From the NCBI GenBank assembly GCA_013397075.1, contig VWZS01003778.1, positions 205,106 through 269,105 of the forward strand: a stretch of 64,000 nt of DNA, in the 5' to 3' direction. This document shows positions 1 to 11,847 of the stretch, one piece after another. The translations under genes were made by a program, and so were the position numbers. The notes beneath the pieces were generated by a model. It made no database searches. It was given only the letters and a program-made list of their open reading frames with translations, and had not been told where the DNA came from. Source of the DNA: Rhabdornis inornatus (Eukaryota > Chordata > Aves > Passeriformes > Rhabdornithidae). How positions within the stretch are numbered: the first letter of the stretch is position 1; every line of letters begins with the position of its first letter.

Positions 1-11
1 TTTCATTTCAG

Positions 12-107
12 ATCAAGGCGAACACGAGGAGCAGGTGGAAATCTCCCGCAAAAGTACAACCTGACCTACATACAGTATTGTAAATTAAAGATATGTATAA
101 AAATAAA
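12..107 (+). other. Possible terminal exon and poly(A) signal of an unidentified upstream gene
   Basis: A splice-acceptor-like pyrimidine run ending in CAG closes at position 11. The next bases can be read in two plausible frames. One starts at 12 and gives 23 codons to a TAA at 81-83. The other starts one base earlier (one base borrowed from a preceding exon), gives an acidic peptide containing GEHEEQVEIS, and stops at a TGA at 62-64. Poly(A) hexamers follow closely: ATTAAA at 84-89 and AATAAA at 102-107. A short coding tail followed at once by poly(A) signals fits the 3' end of a + strand gene whose body lies left of the window. I do not recognise the peptide in either frame. It could also be chance, because only 11 bases of the putative intron are visible. 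Confidence 0.3.
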
Positions 108-110
108 ACA

Positions 111-525
111 TTAATGATCCATCACGGTTGCAACAAAACCCAGATATAAATCTCGCTGCTGGAAAGGAGCTCCATTGCACAAGGCTTAGCTAGAGCTTCA
201 TTTTGGAACCAGTAATGTTCCTGCCACCTCCATCACTGCTGCCACTCTCCAGCTTTCCTGTGTTTTCTGTAGCTTAACACTCACAGGCCTTTTGCTTTAT
301 CACTTGTCTCTCAGTTTGCATGTGTTTTTTGGCAGTCCTGCCTCGTGCTGGCTCCCAGCTCCCCATTACCTCACGCTTTAGGAGCCATGGACTGCGCAGG
401 GTGGCTTGGACAGCGTGTGGCCTGGTGGCATGGGGCCACACATGCTCCTACAGTTGAACTGAATGTCACCAAAGCAACACAGGAAACATCAGCCAGAAGA
501 CCTTGTGCACCAGAATGGCTTCTGT
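111..525. other. Intergenic stretch, nothing recognised
   Basis: This is the spacer between the putative poly(A) site and the SINE. I see no exon-like reading frame, RNA gene or clear repeat in it. Confidence 0.4.
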
Positions 526-526
526 A

Positions 527-672
527 GATCACAGGATATTCTGAGTTCAAAGGGACCCATGAGGATCACCAAGTCCAAACCCTAAATGAACGGTCCTTAC
601 AGGGATTGATTGAACCCACAGCCTTGGTGTTATCAGCACCATGCTCTTACCAACTCAGCTAATCTCAGGTTA
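527..672 (-). mobile_element. tRNA-Ile-headed SINE with CR1-like tail (TguSINE1-like)
   Basis: Read on the minus strand, 672 down to about 600 matches a tRNA-Ile body. It has an A box of the form TTAGCTGAGTTGG, then GGTGCTGATAACACCAAGG as the anticodon arm (GAT in the anticodon position), then a B box GGGTTCAATC. From about 590 down to 530 the sequence changes to a CR1 3' end: GGACTTGGTGATCCTC, a GGGTCCCTTT block and an ATATCCTGTGATC ending related to the octamer tail of CR1. A tRNA-Ile head plus CR1 tail is the published architecture of the passerine SINE TguSINE1, presumably mobilised by CR1 reverse transcriptase. The copy is diverged, with a few extra bases after the B box, and is unlikely to be a functional tRNA because the acceptor stem is missing. 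Confidence 0.75.
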
Positions 673-916
673 TAATGGAATAGGATGCTTCTCCAGGGGT
701 TTTTGAGGATCCTGAGGAGGATGGGTGGCAGTGGATGCTGTGAGGTGTGGGAACACACACTTCAGCCCCGCTCAGCACACACTTCCACTGTTACCCAACT
801 CACAGATTGGCCGAGGTGGCTGCCTCTGCTGAGATCCTGCTTATTCCACAGCCTCGCTCAGCCACTGCCAGGCTTATGGACCTTACAGGGGGATCAGGGG
901 GAAGGGGGGAGTTGGC
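673..916. other. Spacer, nothing recognised
   Basis: This is moderately GC-rich spacer between the SINE and the next CR1 fragment. The open frames in it show no recognisable protein and I see no RNA gene. Confidence 0.3.
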
Positions 917-1360
917 TTCACAGAACCACAGAATGGCTGGGGCTGGGAGGGACCTCTGGAGATCACCCACTTCTACCCCCTGAAGATGGTTTCCTGGTGC
1001 AGGTGACACAGGAACACGTCCAGGGTTTGGATTATTCCAGAGGGGGAGTCTCCATGCCCTCCCTAGGTAACTGGTCCAGTGCTCTGCTCAATGGCTAGCT
1101 CTTCCTCATGTTGAGGTAGAACTTCGTGTGTTTTAGTTTACGGCCATTGCTCCTCCTTCTGTCTCTGGCCACCACTGAAAAGATTCTGGTTCTGTCCTCT
1201 GACACCTCTTGGAGATATTTGCATGGACTGATGAGATCCCCTCTGAGTTTTTCCCTTCTCCAGACCAGCCAGGCCCGGCTCCTGCAGTGTCTCCTCCTCA
1301 GGGAGATGCTCAGTCCCTTACTCATCCCTGTTGACCCTGCCTTTCATCCTCTGAGGGGCC
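917..1360 (-). mobile_element. Truncated CR1 LINE, 3' end
   Basis: The left edge reads CACAGAACCACAGAATGGC followed by GGGAGGGACCTCTGGAGATCACC, the reverse complement of the usual CR1 3' end. The body (TGGCCACCACTGAAAAGATTCTGG, quoted only in part here as GAAAAGATTCTGG, and GAGATCCCCTCTGAG, CTTCTCCAGACCAGCC) follows the CR1 order on the minus strand. It is 5' truncated, as is usual for CR1, and only a few hundred bases from the MTMR3 CpG island. Confidence 0.8.
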
Positions 1361-1464
1361 GAGGGACGGCATCCGCCTCCTGAGGGCACGGCAAGCGCTG
1401 AGGCGAGCGGGGCCGCGACCTTACAGATTAGAAAAAAACCTTAAAAACTTTTCACCGTCCAGAC

Positions 1465-1640
1465 CGTCAGACCTTGGAAGGGGCTGCCCAGGGAGGTGGT
1501 GGAGTCCCCCTCCCTCGGGGCATTCAAGAGGCGTCTGCATCTGTCTGGGTGATGTGGTGTGGTGCTTCAGGGGTTACGGTGGCGGTGCTGGGCTGACGGT
1601 TGGAGGAGACGATCTTAAACCGGTAGATGATCTGAAACCG
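1465..1640 (+). mobile_element. CR1 fragment on the opposite strand to its neighbour
   Basis: GGGGCTGCCCAGGGAGGTGG, then TGGAGTCCCC, GGCATTCAAGAGGCGTCTGC, and GGGCTGACGGTTGGA followed by GATCTTAAA follow the order of an older CR1 3' region on the + strand. The terminal octamer repeat is not visible. A short direct repeat (GATCTTAAACCGGTAGATGA / GATCTGAAACCGGTAGATGA, 1611-1648) sits where the tail would be. Confidence 0.6.
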
Positions 1641-1689
1641 GTAGATGACTGTCCAGCCTTGATGACCAGCCATGATTCCCCGACTCCCT

Positions 1690-2400
1690 GACTCCAAGAT
1701 CCCACGGTCCCCTCAGCGCCGGCCGGGGCCGCCCCCCCCTTTCCTCTCCTCCCCTCCCCTCAGGGGGGAGGGCGGGAGCGGCGCGCGCCCGGCCCCGCCC
1801 CCCGGGGGGCGGCGCCCCCCCGGCCCCGCCCGGGGGGGGGAGGAGGGAGGAAGCCGCACGGCCGCCATGTTGTTGTGTCCGTGAGGCGGCGACGGCGGCC
1901 CCGAGCCCGCAGCGACCCCGGTCCCGGCAGGACGCCGCGCCCCGGCACGGGCGGGGGCTCCGCGCCATGCCCTGCCCAGCGGTAAGGACTTGCCGGGGTG
2001 TCCCTTGTCCCGCTGGCGGGGAGGGCCGGCCCGCCGCGCCGGGGCCTGGCGGAGCGCGGCCGCGCTGTCACTGAGGGCCGCACACGCCCCCTCGGCTGCG
2101 GGTGAGGGGCGGCAGCGGGGCCGGCACGGCGCCCTCGGAAGGAGGAGGAGAAGCCGGCCCGGCTCCGCGGCCGCGGTNTCCCCGGGACAGGGGCGCTCCT
2201 GCTGCCCCTGGCCTATGGGCCTCGCCCGGCGCTGCCGCCCCCCTGCCCGGCCCGCGGGGGTGGCCGCTCCCCGCCGAGCCCGGCCGGGGATCGTCCCGTG
2301 CCGCTGGCAGGCGCCGGCCCCTGCTCGGCTGCTCCGGCCGCTGGGGCTGTGGTGTCAGCACAGTTCAGCTGCCCTTGCGGTGCGTGCGGCCGAAATTCCC
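1690..2400 (+). promoter_or_regulatory. MTMR3: CpG-island promoter of MTMR3
   Basis: Very high GC and dense CpG contrast sharply with the AT-rich DNA on both sides. SP1-type GC boxes are visible at 1793-1802 (CCCCGCCCCC), 1805-1812 (GGGGGCGG) and 1824-1831 (CCCCGCCC). G-runs able to form G-quadruplexes lie at 1763-1776 and 1832-1850. A perfect YY1 consensus (GCCGCCATGTTG, 1861-1872) is placed as in many TATA-less promoters, just downstream of the expected start site. I see no TATA box. A single ambiguous base (N) is at 2178. The island extends several hundred bases into intron 1. The exact transcription start cannot be read from sequence and is probably around 1830-1865. Confidence 0.75.
1850..1981 (+). 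other. MTMR3: MTMR3 exon 1 (non-coding, 5' edge uncertain)
   Basis: The exon is inferred from the CpG-island position and a strong donor: CCCAGCG at its end followed by GTAAGGACTT (GT at 1982). It contains two upstream AUGs. The first, at 1867, lies inside the YY1 motif and encodes MLLCP then stop (1867-1884). The second, at 1966, reads MPCPA to the donor and continues into exon 2. No MTMR3 protein sequence is encoded here. A weaker alternative donor exists at about 2103 (GGGTGAGG). The left edge is a guess. Confidence 0.6.
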
Positions 2401-5400
2401 GTTTTTATAAGTGGGACTTGTTAAGGCTTTTTATTTTTATGGTTTTGGGGCTTTAATTGAGCCTCTTCCCCGTGTTCCTTTTAACAGTCCTGTTCTTTCG
2501 CTGGGATGAGCAGATGTTGCCCTTCCCTGGTAAGTACTTTGTCCCCCAAGATGGAGTTGAAGTTTGTGCATTGAAGCTGTTCCTGCTCTTGCTCTTTTTA
2601 GAGAGCGTTTTTAGATCAGCAGACGAGACCTGATGTTTCTTCACAACTTTATACAGGAAACTGATTTCTTTCCTTTCTGTGCACACTTCCCTTGCTGTGG
2701 GAAGGTTGGGTGTGAGCTTGTAACTCTTGCAGACTTGAGATCTTACAGGCACTTTTCTGTGTGCTTCACGTGTTTGTTTTTTTGCGTGATGTAGCCATGT
2801 GCAATAAGGCTTTCTTTTAGAAGAAAAGAACTTGGCTAGTGAATCATGTCAGGTAGTGCTGAGTGGAAGCGCAGCTTGGCTTTCTGGTGAATATAAAGGC
2901 ATATTTATATTATTTATATTACGAAGCTGAGTCTACTGGGAAGGGGTGGCAGCGTGACGGAAGGAGCTATGACAGGTTTGTTGTAGTACCTGTCATGCTT
3001 TGAGCTTCAGATAAAGAACTGAGATGCCTTTTGTCTGCTACTAAAGCACGTGGTATTTGGAAATGAACTTTTTTGGTGGAGATGAAGGAGGTTTTATGAA
3101 GGAGTACTTGTAAACTGGAGGGGAGGAGGCTGATATCTGATACCTGCTTTGCTTCAGCTGTTACTGATTACAGTGGGTTTAGGAGATAGAAGTGGTGCTT
3201 TCTTTCCTAGCAAAGGAAATACTAGGCTGTAAGGGTTGAAACTTTGTGCAGATAAGTGAAGGTGGGGCATGAGGTTCTAAAATGCTTCAGTGACAAGTGG
3301 TTCTGTGCCTGCTTTGGAACTTGGGGAAGGGCAAAGGTGCGCTGACAGTGATTTTTTTCTGGGTGTTTGCACTGAAAGGTGCTCTTGTCCCACTTCAGGT
3401 TATAGGAATGATAAATTGACAGCCAAGCTGAGTTCTCTCATTGGCAGTGCTATAGGTGCCTGCCTGGGGTATTGTTAATCTCTATTGCATGAACTGTCTG
3501 CACTAGCAGTTATTAAAATATCAATGCTAACCTGCTCAAGGAACAAGCCATGCAACCCACAAATGGTACCACAAAAGTGGAATAGGTCAGCTTGATAAGC
3601 TCTCATTTTATTTTATTTATTTTCCATAAAAATGGCCATCTGCAGCTGGAGGAGACAGAAATGGAGCCTGCCCAGGCTTCTGAAATAGAGGATACAATAT
3701 TTTATCTCAGATCTCAGTCCACCTACGTGCAAGCCAGGATGATGGAGAGAAGTATGTTGTCAGCTTGCAGGAGTAGGAGGAACGTGGCTGTGCAGTGCTT
3801 TACTGGCAAGTAACCTGGAAAAAAGGAGTAACTTAAGGAGAAGGGGATCTTTGGGCTGCTGGAGTAACGGGAAGGAGCCTGGCAAGGCTGATGAGAAGAG
3901 GAATTGTCTCTGTGGAGCAACTGGGTTGGCATCCAGCATGGAGTGATATCTTTTCACCTGCACAGCTCAAAGGGCTGTGAAGGCTGTTACTGCTCTGGTG
4001 GCTTCCTACTGGGAATTGTAACTGGATACAACAGGACAGGACTCTTCCAGTTGGTATCAGTGGTGTCTTCAGAGCAGGTGACTCCAAATAGCCAATTCAG
4101 TGCTTATCAAATCCTGTGAACCAGAGTGAAACATCCAGACACTTAAACACGCATGTGTTTCATGGTAGCTTTCACTGGCTGAATCAAAGTAATGGCATGT
4201 TTCTCTCAAAACAACCTGTTAGATAGTGAATAGTCCCAGAAATAATGTGCAACTGTTATGCATTTGTCTCCAGCCTGAGTAGCTGGTGGTGTAAAGATCT
4301 GCCTGTGAGATGCTATGTGGGTTTTAAACTGAGAAATGAGCTTCATGTCTTATAACTTCAGCCCTCTTCTAGATATTAGTGCCATAACTTCCCAGTGCTG
4401 TCAGGAAAACTTTAGGGATATGCTTAGGACTCAGTTTATGCTGTAATTCTTGTGAATAACTGGATTGTTAAAAGGCAAATATTTCTTTCTTTGTGGTGCT
4501 TCAAACTTTCAGGGTGAAATTTCAGGATAACTGAGTGGTTTGCATGAAAGACCTCAAAGTGAAGTTAGTGACAAAGTGAAGAACTCGAAGTGAATTCAGT
4601 GGCAATTCAGGAATTTGAAATACTGTCATTTTACTGGGTCTGTTTACTGTGCCCAGTAAAGAGCTGGAGCCCTCAGCTCCTGCTGCTTTCCGGCTTCTAC
4701 CTTGGATGCATTAGCCCTGAATGGTGCGGGATTGCTGTGTGCATTGACTTGGAAACGTGTCAGCTGCTTGTGGGATGGGCAGAGGTCACAAACCACAGCC
4801 TCCTTTGGTGTCAACTGGCCTTATTTGGAGGGTAGCTTTAGCAAAACAGCCCAAACTTTGTCCCTTTGCTTTGAGCAGTTGAGAAGCACTGACAGAATGG
4901 GCTTGATACCCCAGAAATCTAAGGGTAAACTGGAGTGTGAGTAGCCCTGACCTGTTCTTCCCCTCACCTGCTTCATAGTTTCTGGTAGTGGTGTCAAGAA
5001 GGCGACCCCCAGCTGGCTGTAGGTTTTCCAGGGATAATGTGTCATCCCTTAAGGAAGGCCTCAAGTCCATCCCTGATGCTCAGAGCTACAGGGAGGAACC
5101 AGCTTGTAGTAGAAGGGAAGAAATGCAGCATGATCTTGTTGCAAGCAGGGGTATCTCTGACGTTCAGTCTGTTACGAGGTGTCAGGTTGTGCTGTTCTGA
5201 GCCACAGGTGCTCTGTTCTCCTTCAGGAAATACCAGTGTGCACCTGGAAGTGAGGCCTGGGCCTGCAGAGCCGTGCAAAGTGAGCTAGGGAGGAAGGATG
5301 GGAGGGCAAACAGGTGGCTTTCTGGAATTTTGGTTGAAATGGGAAATCTGTTTCTGGAGTCATGGATATCCAGCAGGAAGCACTGTTTGTAAAGGCTTCA

Positions 5401-8400
5401 CTTAAGACACAGTTGCTGATTCCTGGCTTTGGTTTGTCTTCTGAAACTCCTCAGACTTGGAATCTCCATGTGAAGTCTGGAAAGCAGCAGCTGTTTCCAC
5501 ATGTGAGTGTGGCTGCGGGTAAAGCTGGTAACCGGATGTGTGCTCTGTAGGGCTTCCTGGGGGCAGCTGGATACTTCAGAGGTGCTGTTCTTCCTCAGGG
5601 CTATTAATGCTGAAAATAGTTGCAACAAGGTAACCATGGTAAGATCCATGTGGAAGTTTTTTTGGAATTTGTGTGTATATATGCATGAGTGAGGCAGCTA
5701 ATGACATTGTAATAGCTGTCATGGTGGTGGTGGAACTCTTCCAAACTCTCATAAAAAGGGGGCTCTGCAAAAGACTCCCTAAATAGGGTGTTCTTGGCCT
5801 TCTTGGGGGAACTGGATTTCAGAAGACTTGAAGCTGGATGTTCCTTGTTCAATGATATTGTAACTAAACTTATCCAAGCTGCTGTATTGAATTATTGCCA
5901 TTTCTGAAAAATGAATACCTTGAGCAAGACTCCGGTGGAAGTTGATTTTGGAGTGATAAATGCATTATTTTTCCTCTTGAGTAGGAATGCAGTGAAGAGC
6001 TGTAAAGCAGCATTGGTGAGCTGGCTTGGGGGCAGGCAGTTGTACATAACCACTCATGCCAGCAATGAAATGTGTCCTCAGTAACACAAACAGATAGACA
6101 CTAAGTAGTATTAACCCCCTTTTTAAAGAAATTGAACCAAAATTCTGAACTGTAAATACTTCAAAATGCAACTTTGCAGTTGGGTGTTAGTTGAAGGAGG
6201 GCAGAACATCAAAGAAACGGAGCCCTGGGAGGTGACAAGCACAGCAAGTTGTCCTTTGCCTTGCTCAGCACATCTCACTGTTTTTTGCAGCATTCATTGT
6301 GATGGGCTGACACATCCCGATGGAAGTGAGGCTGGGGTTGCTGTAGGGAGCTTCACCCGAGGTGCTGATGGAGCTGATGCTGCCCCTACTTGTGTGGCAT
6401 TGGTTGTTCACCAAATGATTCTGCAGTGTGCAAACCACATGGTGGGGGTCAGCTTCAGAGCTGATTCTGTATCTGGTGAAGCATTAGAACTAGTGCTGGA
6501 TGAGCTTGGCTTGGACAATTATCCTGTCACCTGTGGAATTAGCTTGAAGCTGGAATGAAATCAGAAACTTGGTGTTAGTCCCTGGCTACTTGGGAAGGGC
6601 TGGGCTTTCCGAAGGGCAGCCAGAACAGACCATCCCCCTGCCTGGGGTATGTTCTTCAGAGGGAGAGCCATAACAGGGAATGTTCAAATGTTTGGGCTTC
6701 TGGGACTGGACAGCAGGGAGGGCTGCCATGGGGCTCAGAGCTTCCAGAATGTGGCCTAGAAGGCAGTGGATATCCATGTGGGAAAGACTTGTATTCTGTT
6801 ACTTTGAAATGCAACTGTCTTCTTCCATCCTGTGTGTGTGTTGATCTCAAGCTGTGTGTTCTGTGCTCCCCTCTGTTTGATTTTATTCCAAAAGCTCCTG
6901 CATCGTCTGTAGCGACCTCATCTTGGGTTAATTTCAGAACTGAAGTTACTCTTTACTGTGCTGATATCTAGCAGATACACCAGACTGAACCTCTCAGGTC
7001 CTGCTTGGTTTAACCCTTACTAGGATAAGAATTGGAAAAGACTTTTCCCCCTGTAATCTCTGCTTCGTACTTTTCAAGGGAATATCATTGGCCAAGTAAC
7101 TTTGCTTCCTGGATGTGTTTCTCCCTTGCTGTGAGCACACCAGGCCCATCGCTAAGCCTTTGGCTTCTACCAAAGGCTCTTGTACCCTATTTTTAGAAAA
7201 GATTTTCGTCAGGGAAAACCAGCGAAAATGGTATAAATCTTTCTTTAACTGAGATTTCTGAAAAGAAAATAGCATGAAATAAATCTCTAGGGTGCCTGTC
7301 TGTATGATGAAGTCTTTTGTATATACAAGTCTAATAGTCTCTAAGTATTTTGGATTGTTCTGGTACTCTGAGGTTTAGTTTCTGGAACATGTAATCAGTA
7401 TGGGGGGAAGTAATACACTTCAGGTTGAATTTGTGGAGGAAGGCTGCTGTATTGCCATAATTAAGTCTTTGTAGTTTTTCTTTCGAATACCAGAGATTTG
7501 TGCACTGGTACGGACATTATTTATAGAAACACTGGTAGAACAGTTTTGTGTTGCCCTTTTGTGGGCCTCATTTGCTTCTCCAAGTTTGGGACTGCAAACT
7601 AGGGCTGTAATCAAAGCATTAATTCTGTGGTGTTACCTGAAAGGACAGAGAAATAAAAATAGTTTCTTTTTCCCTGTACCTTTAAAGGAGGGTTTTGACT
7701 TCTCTATCAACTGGGAAAGGGCAGACTCCTGACAAAATGAGACTTGTTTTCTCCAATGCTGCTTTTTCTGCTTGTGGAAGTGCCTGGGGGAAGCTGCTGC
7801 CAGGCACCTGAGGGAGGAGAGGACAGAAATCCTGTCTGCGTAGGTTGACATGGTGTCTGTGAAGACAAGATGCACTTGGCTGGTTTCCTGAGTGCCCTTG
7901 GAGAGCAGAGCAAAGGCAGGACTCACTGCAGGGCATCTCCCCAGCTCACCCTGAGAGCAGCCTTTCATGTAGGGCTCATGTGCATCATGAGACTCCCAGG
8001 CCCTGTGAGTCTGACTCTTCAGTTTCCTCTGAGGTTTGACTGTTCTGGGCAAGTAGGATTCTTATTTTTTGGGGTTTCTGTACAGCTGGTGGCAGGATTC
8101 CAGAAAACAGATGGAAAATCAGATGTTCCCTTGAGTATCTTCCCTGTCAGGTAGAGTTTAGCACTGTCTAGGTGAAGGGTAGACTACCAGAATACTGATT
8201 TTGATTTTTCAGTTGCTAGGAGTAATAGTTGAAAGTTTTGAAGAGTTGAGTGAAACTGAAGTGTGGATTAAAGAAACTGTAACAAAAAGACTGAGGACAC
8301 AGCGATTAAGAAGAATTAAGAGCAATCGTATTATTTAAGAACAGTAACTGTACTGGTGGAACTATGGCTGTGGAGTCTTGATACCTTCCACATCCTACAC

Positions 8401-11400
8401 AAGATGCTACCTGAGTAAAGTAACTTCAGATACTTTTGGAGTGAGGCATCAGTTTTGTGTAGGAGATGTCAGAAGGATCCAGTCTAGCAGCTGATCTGCC
8501 ATTAAGCTCTATCCTGTCACTCTTATGATATCCCTGTGTCCATTCAAAATGAGTTTAAGTACGAAACTGTGGCTGCCATTAGGTCTGGAATTGGTGGAAA
8601 GTTTCCTTGGTATTTCTAGGATTGGAATTGGTGAAAAGCATTTCCCTGGAATATCCTATCCAGTAGTTAGGAGGGACCCAGCAGCCTGACTGTCCCTGTT
8701 CTCCTTGCAAGTGGATGAGGACAGGGAGAAGCCAAGGGCTGTGGCTGTCTGATCTCATCTCTCGGAGCCGTAATTGACCTAAATGTGTACCTGGGAAGGC
8801 TTTGCTTGTTCCATTGCTATCATGGAAACTTAAAGCAGAGAGACATGAGCTGCTGGGAAGTTGTGCTGGTTGCTGCATCTTTGTTGGGCTGGAGACTTTT
8901 ACTTGGTCCTTTTCAGACCTAGTGCTGGATGTGTTGCAGCTGGAATTTGTCCTCAGTTTTACCTGCATCCAGCCTTTGGTGTCTTCTCCAACTAAAATTA
9001 CTGTTGTCAAAGCTGACTTCTGCTGTTCTGTGGGTCTCTAAGTTCAGGTTTTTCAAATGCTTGTCTGTCTCCTGACAAAGAACAGATGAGCCAGAATTAG
9101 AGGCAGTGAGAAGAAAGCTCACCTGCCATAGCACAGAGCAGCTTGGCTTGAAATTTAGTGTGAGCACATTTCTCTAAACTCTCTGCAGTCAGGCTGCTGT
9201 GGTCTGACCGGAGTAGAAACGCCTTTCTTTTAAGTGTTTTGACCTGATAGCTTTGATTTCTTTTTTATTGTTGTATTTGTTTTTTTTTAAATTTCCTTTT
9301 TATTTGCCTCTGAGAACAAATACTTAGTGTAGTGCAGGCATGGTTGAACTTTTGATCCAAGAAACCTGACCAAAATGTCTAAGCAGATTGCATTTCTAAA
9401 TTGTTTTGATTATTTTCCTTTAATAAATGGAAGCTTGAGAGCAAGTGAAGTGTACTTAATGTAAACTTGCAAATTTTCTGCCATTGCCTGCAGAATTTTT
9501 CTTTCCATCTAAACACTGTGCATGGTTTTTTTAAGACTGGATAAGCTTTTCATCAAATTAATGACTAATCCTTATCAAACAAGTGTTCATCTTTACAATT
9601 AGAGAACAGGAATGCTTAATTGTGTGCTGATTGGTGAACATACTAGTCATGAGTACATTTGAGAATTCAGTTTCTTAATTTTCTCTCACTGCTGGTAGCA
9701 GGAATTTGCTGTGAACAGGGCATTATATTCTGGTTGGATACCCATTATAATTAAATTATCATCTTTGTCTATGTTCAGTGAACCTTTCTTTGAGTAACTT
9801 CCAAAAGAATGTACCTTTTTGCACTTTGGGAAAATCTGAACTCTCTGAGGAGAAAGGAGGAAGATGGAACGAGGTAAATATTTTGAGGTCTGCTCAGCTT
9901 TCCATGTAGGTTTGGTGGGTGGATTATGGTCAAGGCACAGTTGTGTTCTAATGCAGAATACAATAGCTTGCTTGTTTTCTTTTACTTTGGGCTGGAATCT
10001 CTTAATCCCTTCGGACTCAAGCATGAGTATCACATGATTTGGAGGTGTTTGGTTAGTGTACTTCACTGCTGCAGAGCATCCCTGGATGTAACAGATGAGT
10101 AAATTGGGGCTGCACAGAGAAGCCACATGGAAATTTTCAGTTTTGGAGCTCCATGGCCAAGTGTTTAATTTTGTGCTAGGTTGTGTTCTGGCAAAGCCAT
10201 GTGGTCAGTTAGACTTGTCAGTATGGAAGGATCAGATACCTGCTGTAAAATTCCAGATTCATTATAAAAAGGATTCCAGCTTCAATACTGACACTATACC
10301 TGTGTGTTCAGAATCCTACAGTGTTCAGATCATTACAAGGGGATTTGGAGGGAAACCTCCTTGCAGGAAAATGCTGGTACAACTAATTGTAGGTCCTTCT
10401 TTTAGAGTCTGTGACCACATGGGACATCAGTGGATATAGAGCTGTATAAGTAATACACATAAACCCTTGTTAAAGTAAACAAATAATAAATATTCATTTA
10501 CAGTGAGTTTCAAAAAGCAGTAGCTCCCTGTATAGCTGTCTAATGTACCAATGTGCCTGGTCACTGTCATGCTGCTTTTCCCCCCTTCAGTTCTGCAGGC
10601 TTTAGAAGCTGGAACCAAAATGCCTTGCACTTGTCAAACTGGAATTTTGGCTTTTGAATGGCAGGCTGAATGCTGACACTTGATGAGGGTGGATGCTAAA
10701 CACTGACCTGGGGAGAGCACTGGGCAAGGGGTTTTCTAAAATAGAATAGGATTCCCAAAAGTGCTGAAATGTGGGTGTGAACTGAGGATGGCAAAAAGAC
10801 TCCAGTGAGTCAGAAAATGTTGTCTTGACTCTTGGTGCTGCTTTTGCAGAATTTGGTGTGTAAGCACAAGGTGAGGGCAGCAGCTTCAGTCGCTGGTTCT
10901 GCCTGCAGCTGGAGGCAGCTGCTTCCCAAGGTGTTCACTTGCATCAGAAGAATTGCAGAGGTAATTGGGCCACTGGAATCGTGGTGCCTCTATACTTAGC
11001 TCATTACTCCAGGCAAATTATTCTTTCCTTCTCCAGTGCTGACTGGCAGGCTGGAGAGCTGTCTAGCTTTCCATTGCTGGGGCATTCCAACTCCTCTGCA
11101 GTGTTTTCATTGCACAGGGACTTCTTCCTGTGAACTCTTGAAGGGCTGGAGATAACTGAGCAGCACAAAGGTCTAAGGGTGGGAGTTGTAGAGTAATTCA
11201 CTGAGGAGACAGCAGTGCCAGACCTGCTGTTGTAATCAGCCTGGAGTAGGAAGCAGTCTGGAAACCTGCTGGGTGCTCTGCTCACCTGTGCAGGGTAGTT
11301 GGATTCATCACTGCTGATGCCTGAGCTGGGTGGGTCTGGTGGAGGAGTCATTCTGGGGAGCTGTGGGTGAAGGATTTTGCTTCGTTTGACAAGTGTGAGA

Positions 11401-11847
11401 CTGGTATAGCAAAGACAATAAGAGCTATTTCTTGCTGTCTTTGTGAAGGCTGGTTTTTTACTAAGCTGTTTGTGTAAGGTCCCAGTCGTGCTCCCCTCCT
11501 TGCAGGGTCACACCCAGAGAGCAGCCCCATTAAAACTAATGGCGCTGTTGCATCATGCCCCAGCCCGCCGTGGTCCCATTCAGCACTCAGGTATGAAGAC
11601 TTTTCCTCTTGCATAAGGCACCTTGATTTGCTCGGGTCGGGGAGGAAGCACTTGGCAGCTCCCTAAAGAGTAAGTTACAAGCTGCTGTGCCCTGTAGCTT
11701 ATTTTTCTAAACATGAGGATTTCAAGTTATTGTCCAGCTTTCTAAACTGTATGAGTGCCTGAGGCTGGACCACTGCTCACAGAGGCAGGGATTACCTGAG
11801 CAGCTTTTGCTGGATGCAGATCCTTTCCTGCTTCTAGCATGCTCCTC

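Noticed and set aside
600..672. A functional tRNA-Ile gene on the minus strand
   Set aside because: The acceptor stem is absent, the T-arm region has extra bases, and the sequence runs into a CR1 tail, so it is the head of a SINE.
1672..2424. Overlapping long frames on both strands in the CpG island
   Set aside because: GC-rich DNA is stop-poor. The frames are Arg/Pro/Gly/Ala-rich without family similarity, and one contains the ambiguous base.
6166..6558. 130-codon open frame in intron 1
   Set aside because: It has no recognisable domain and no clear splice signals or supporting context. It is probably chance.
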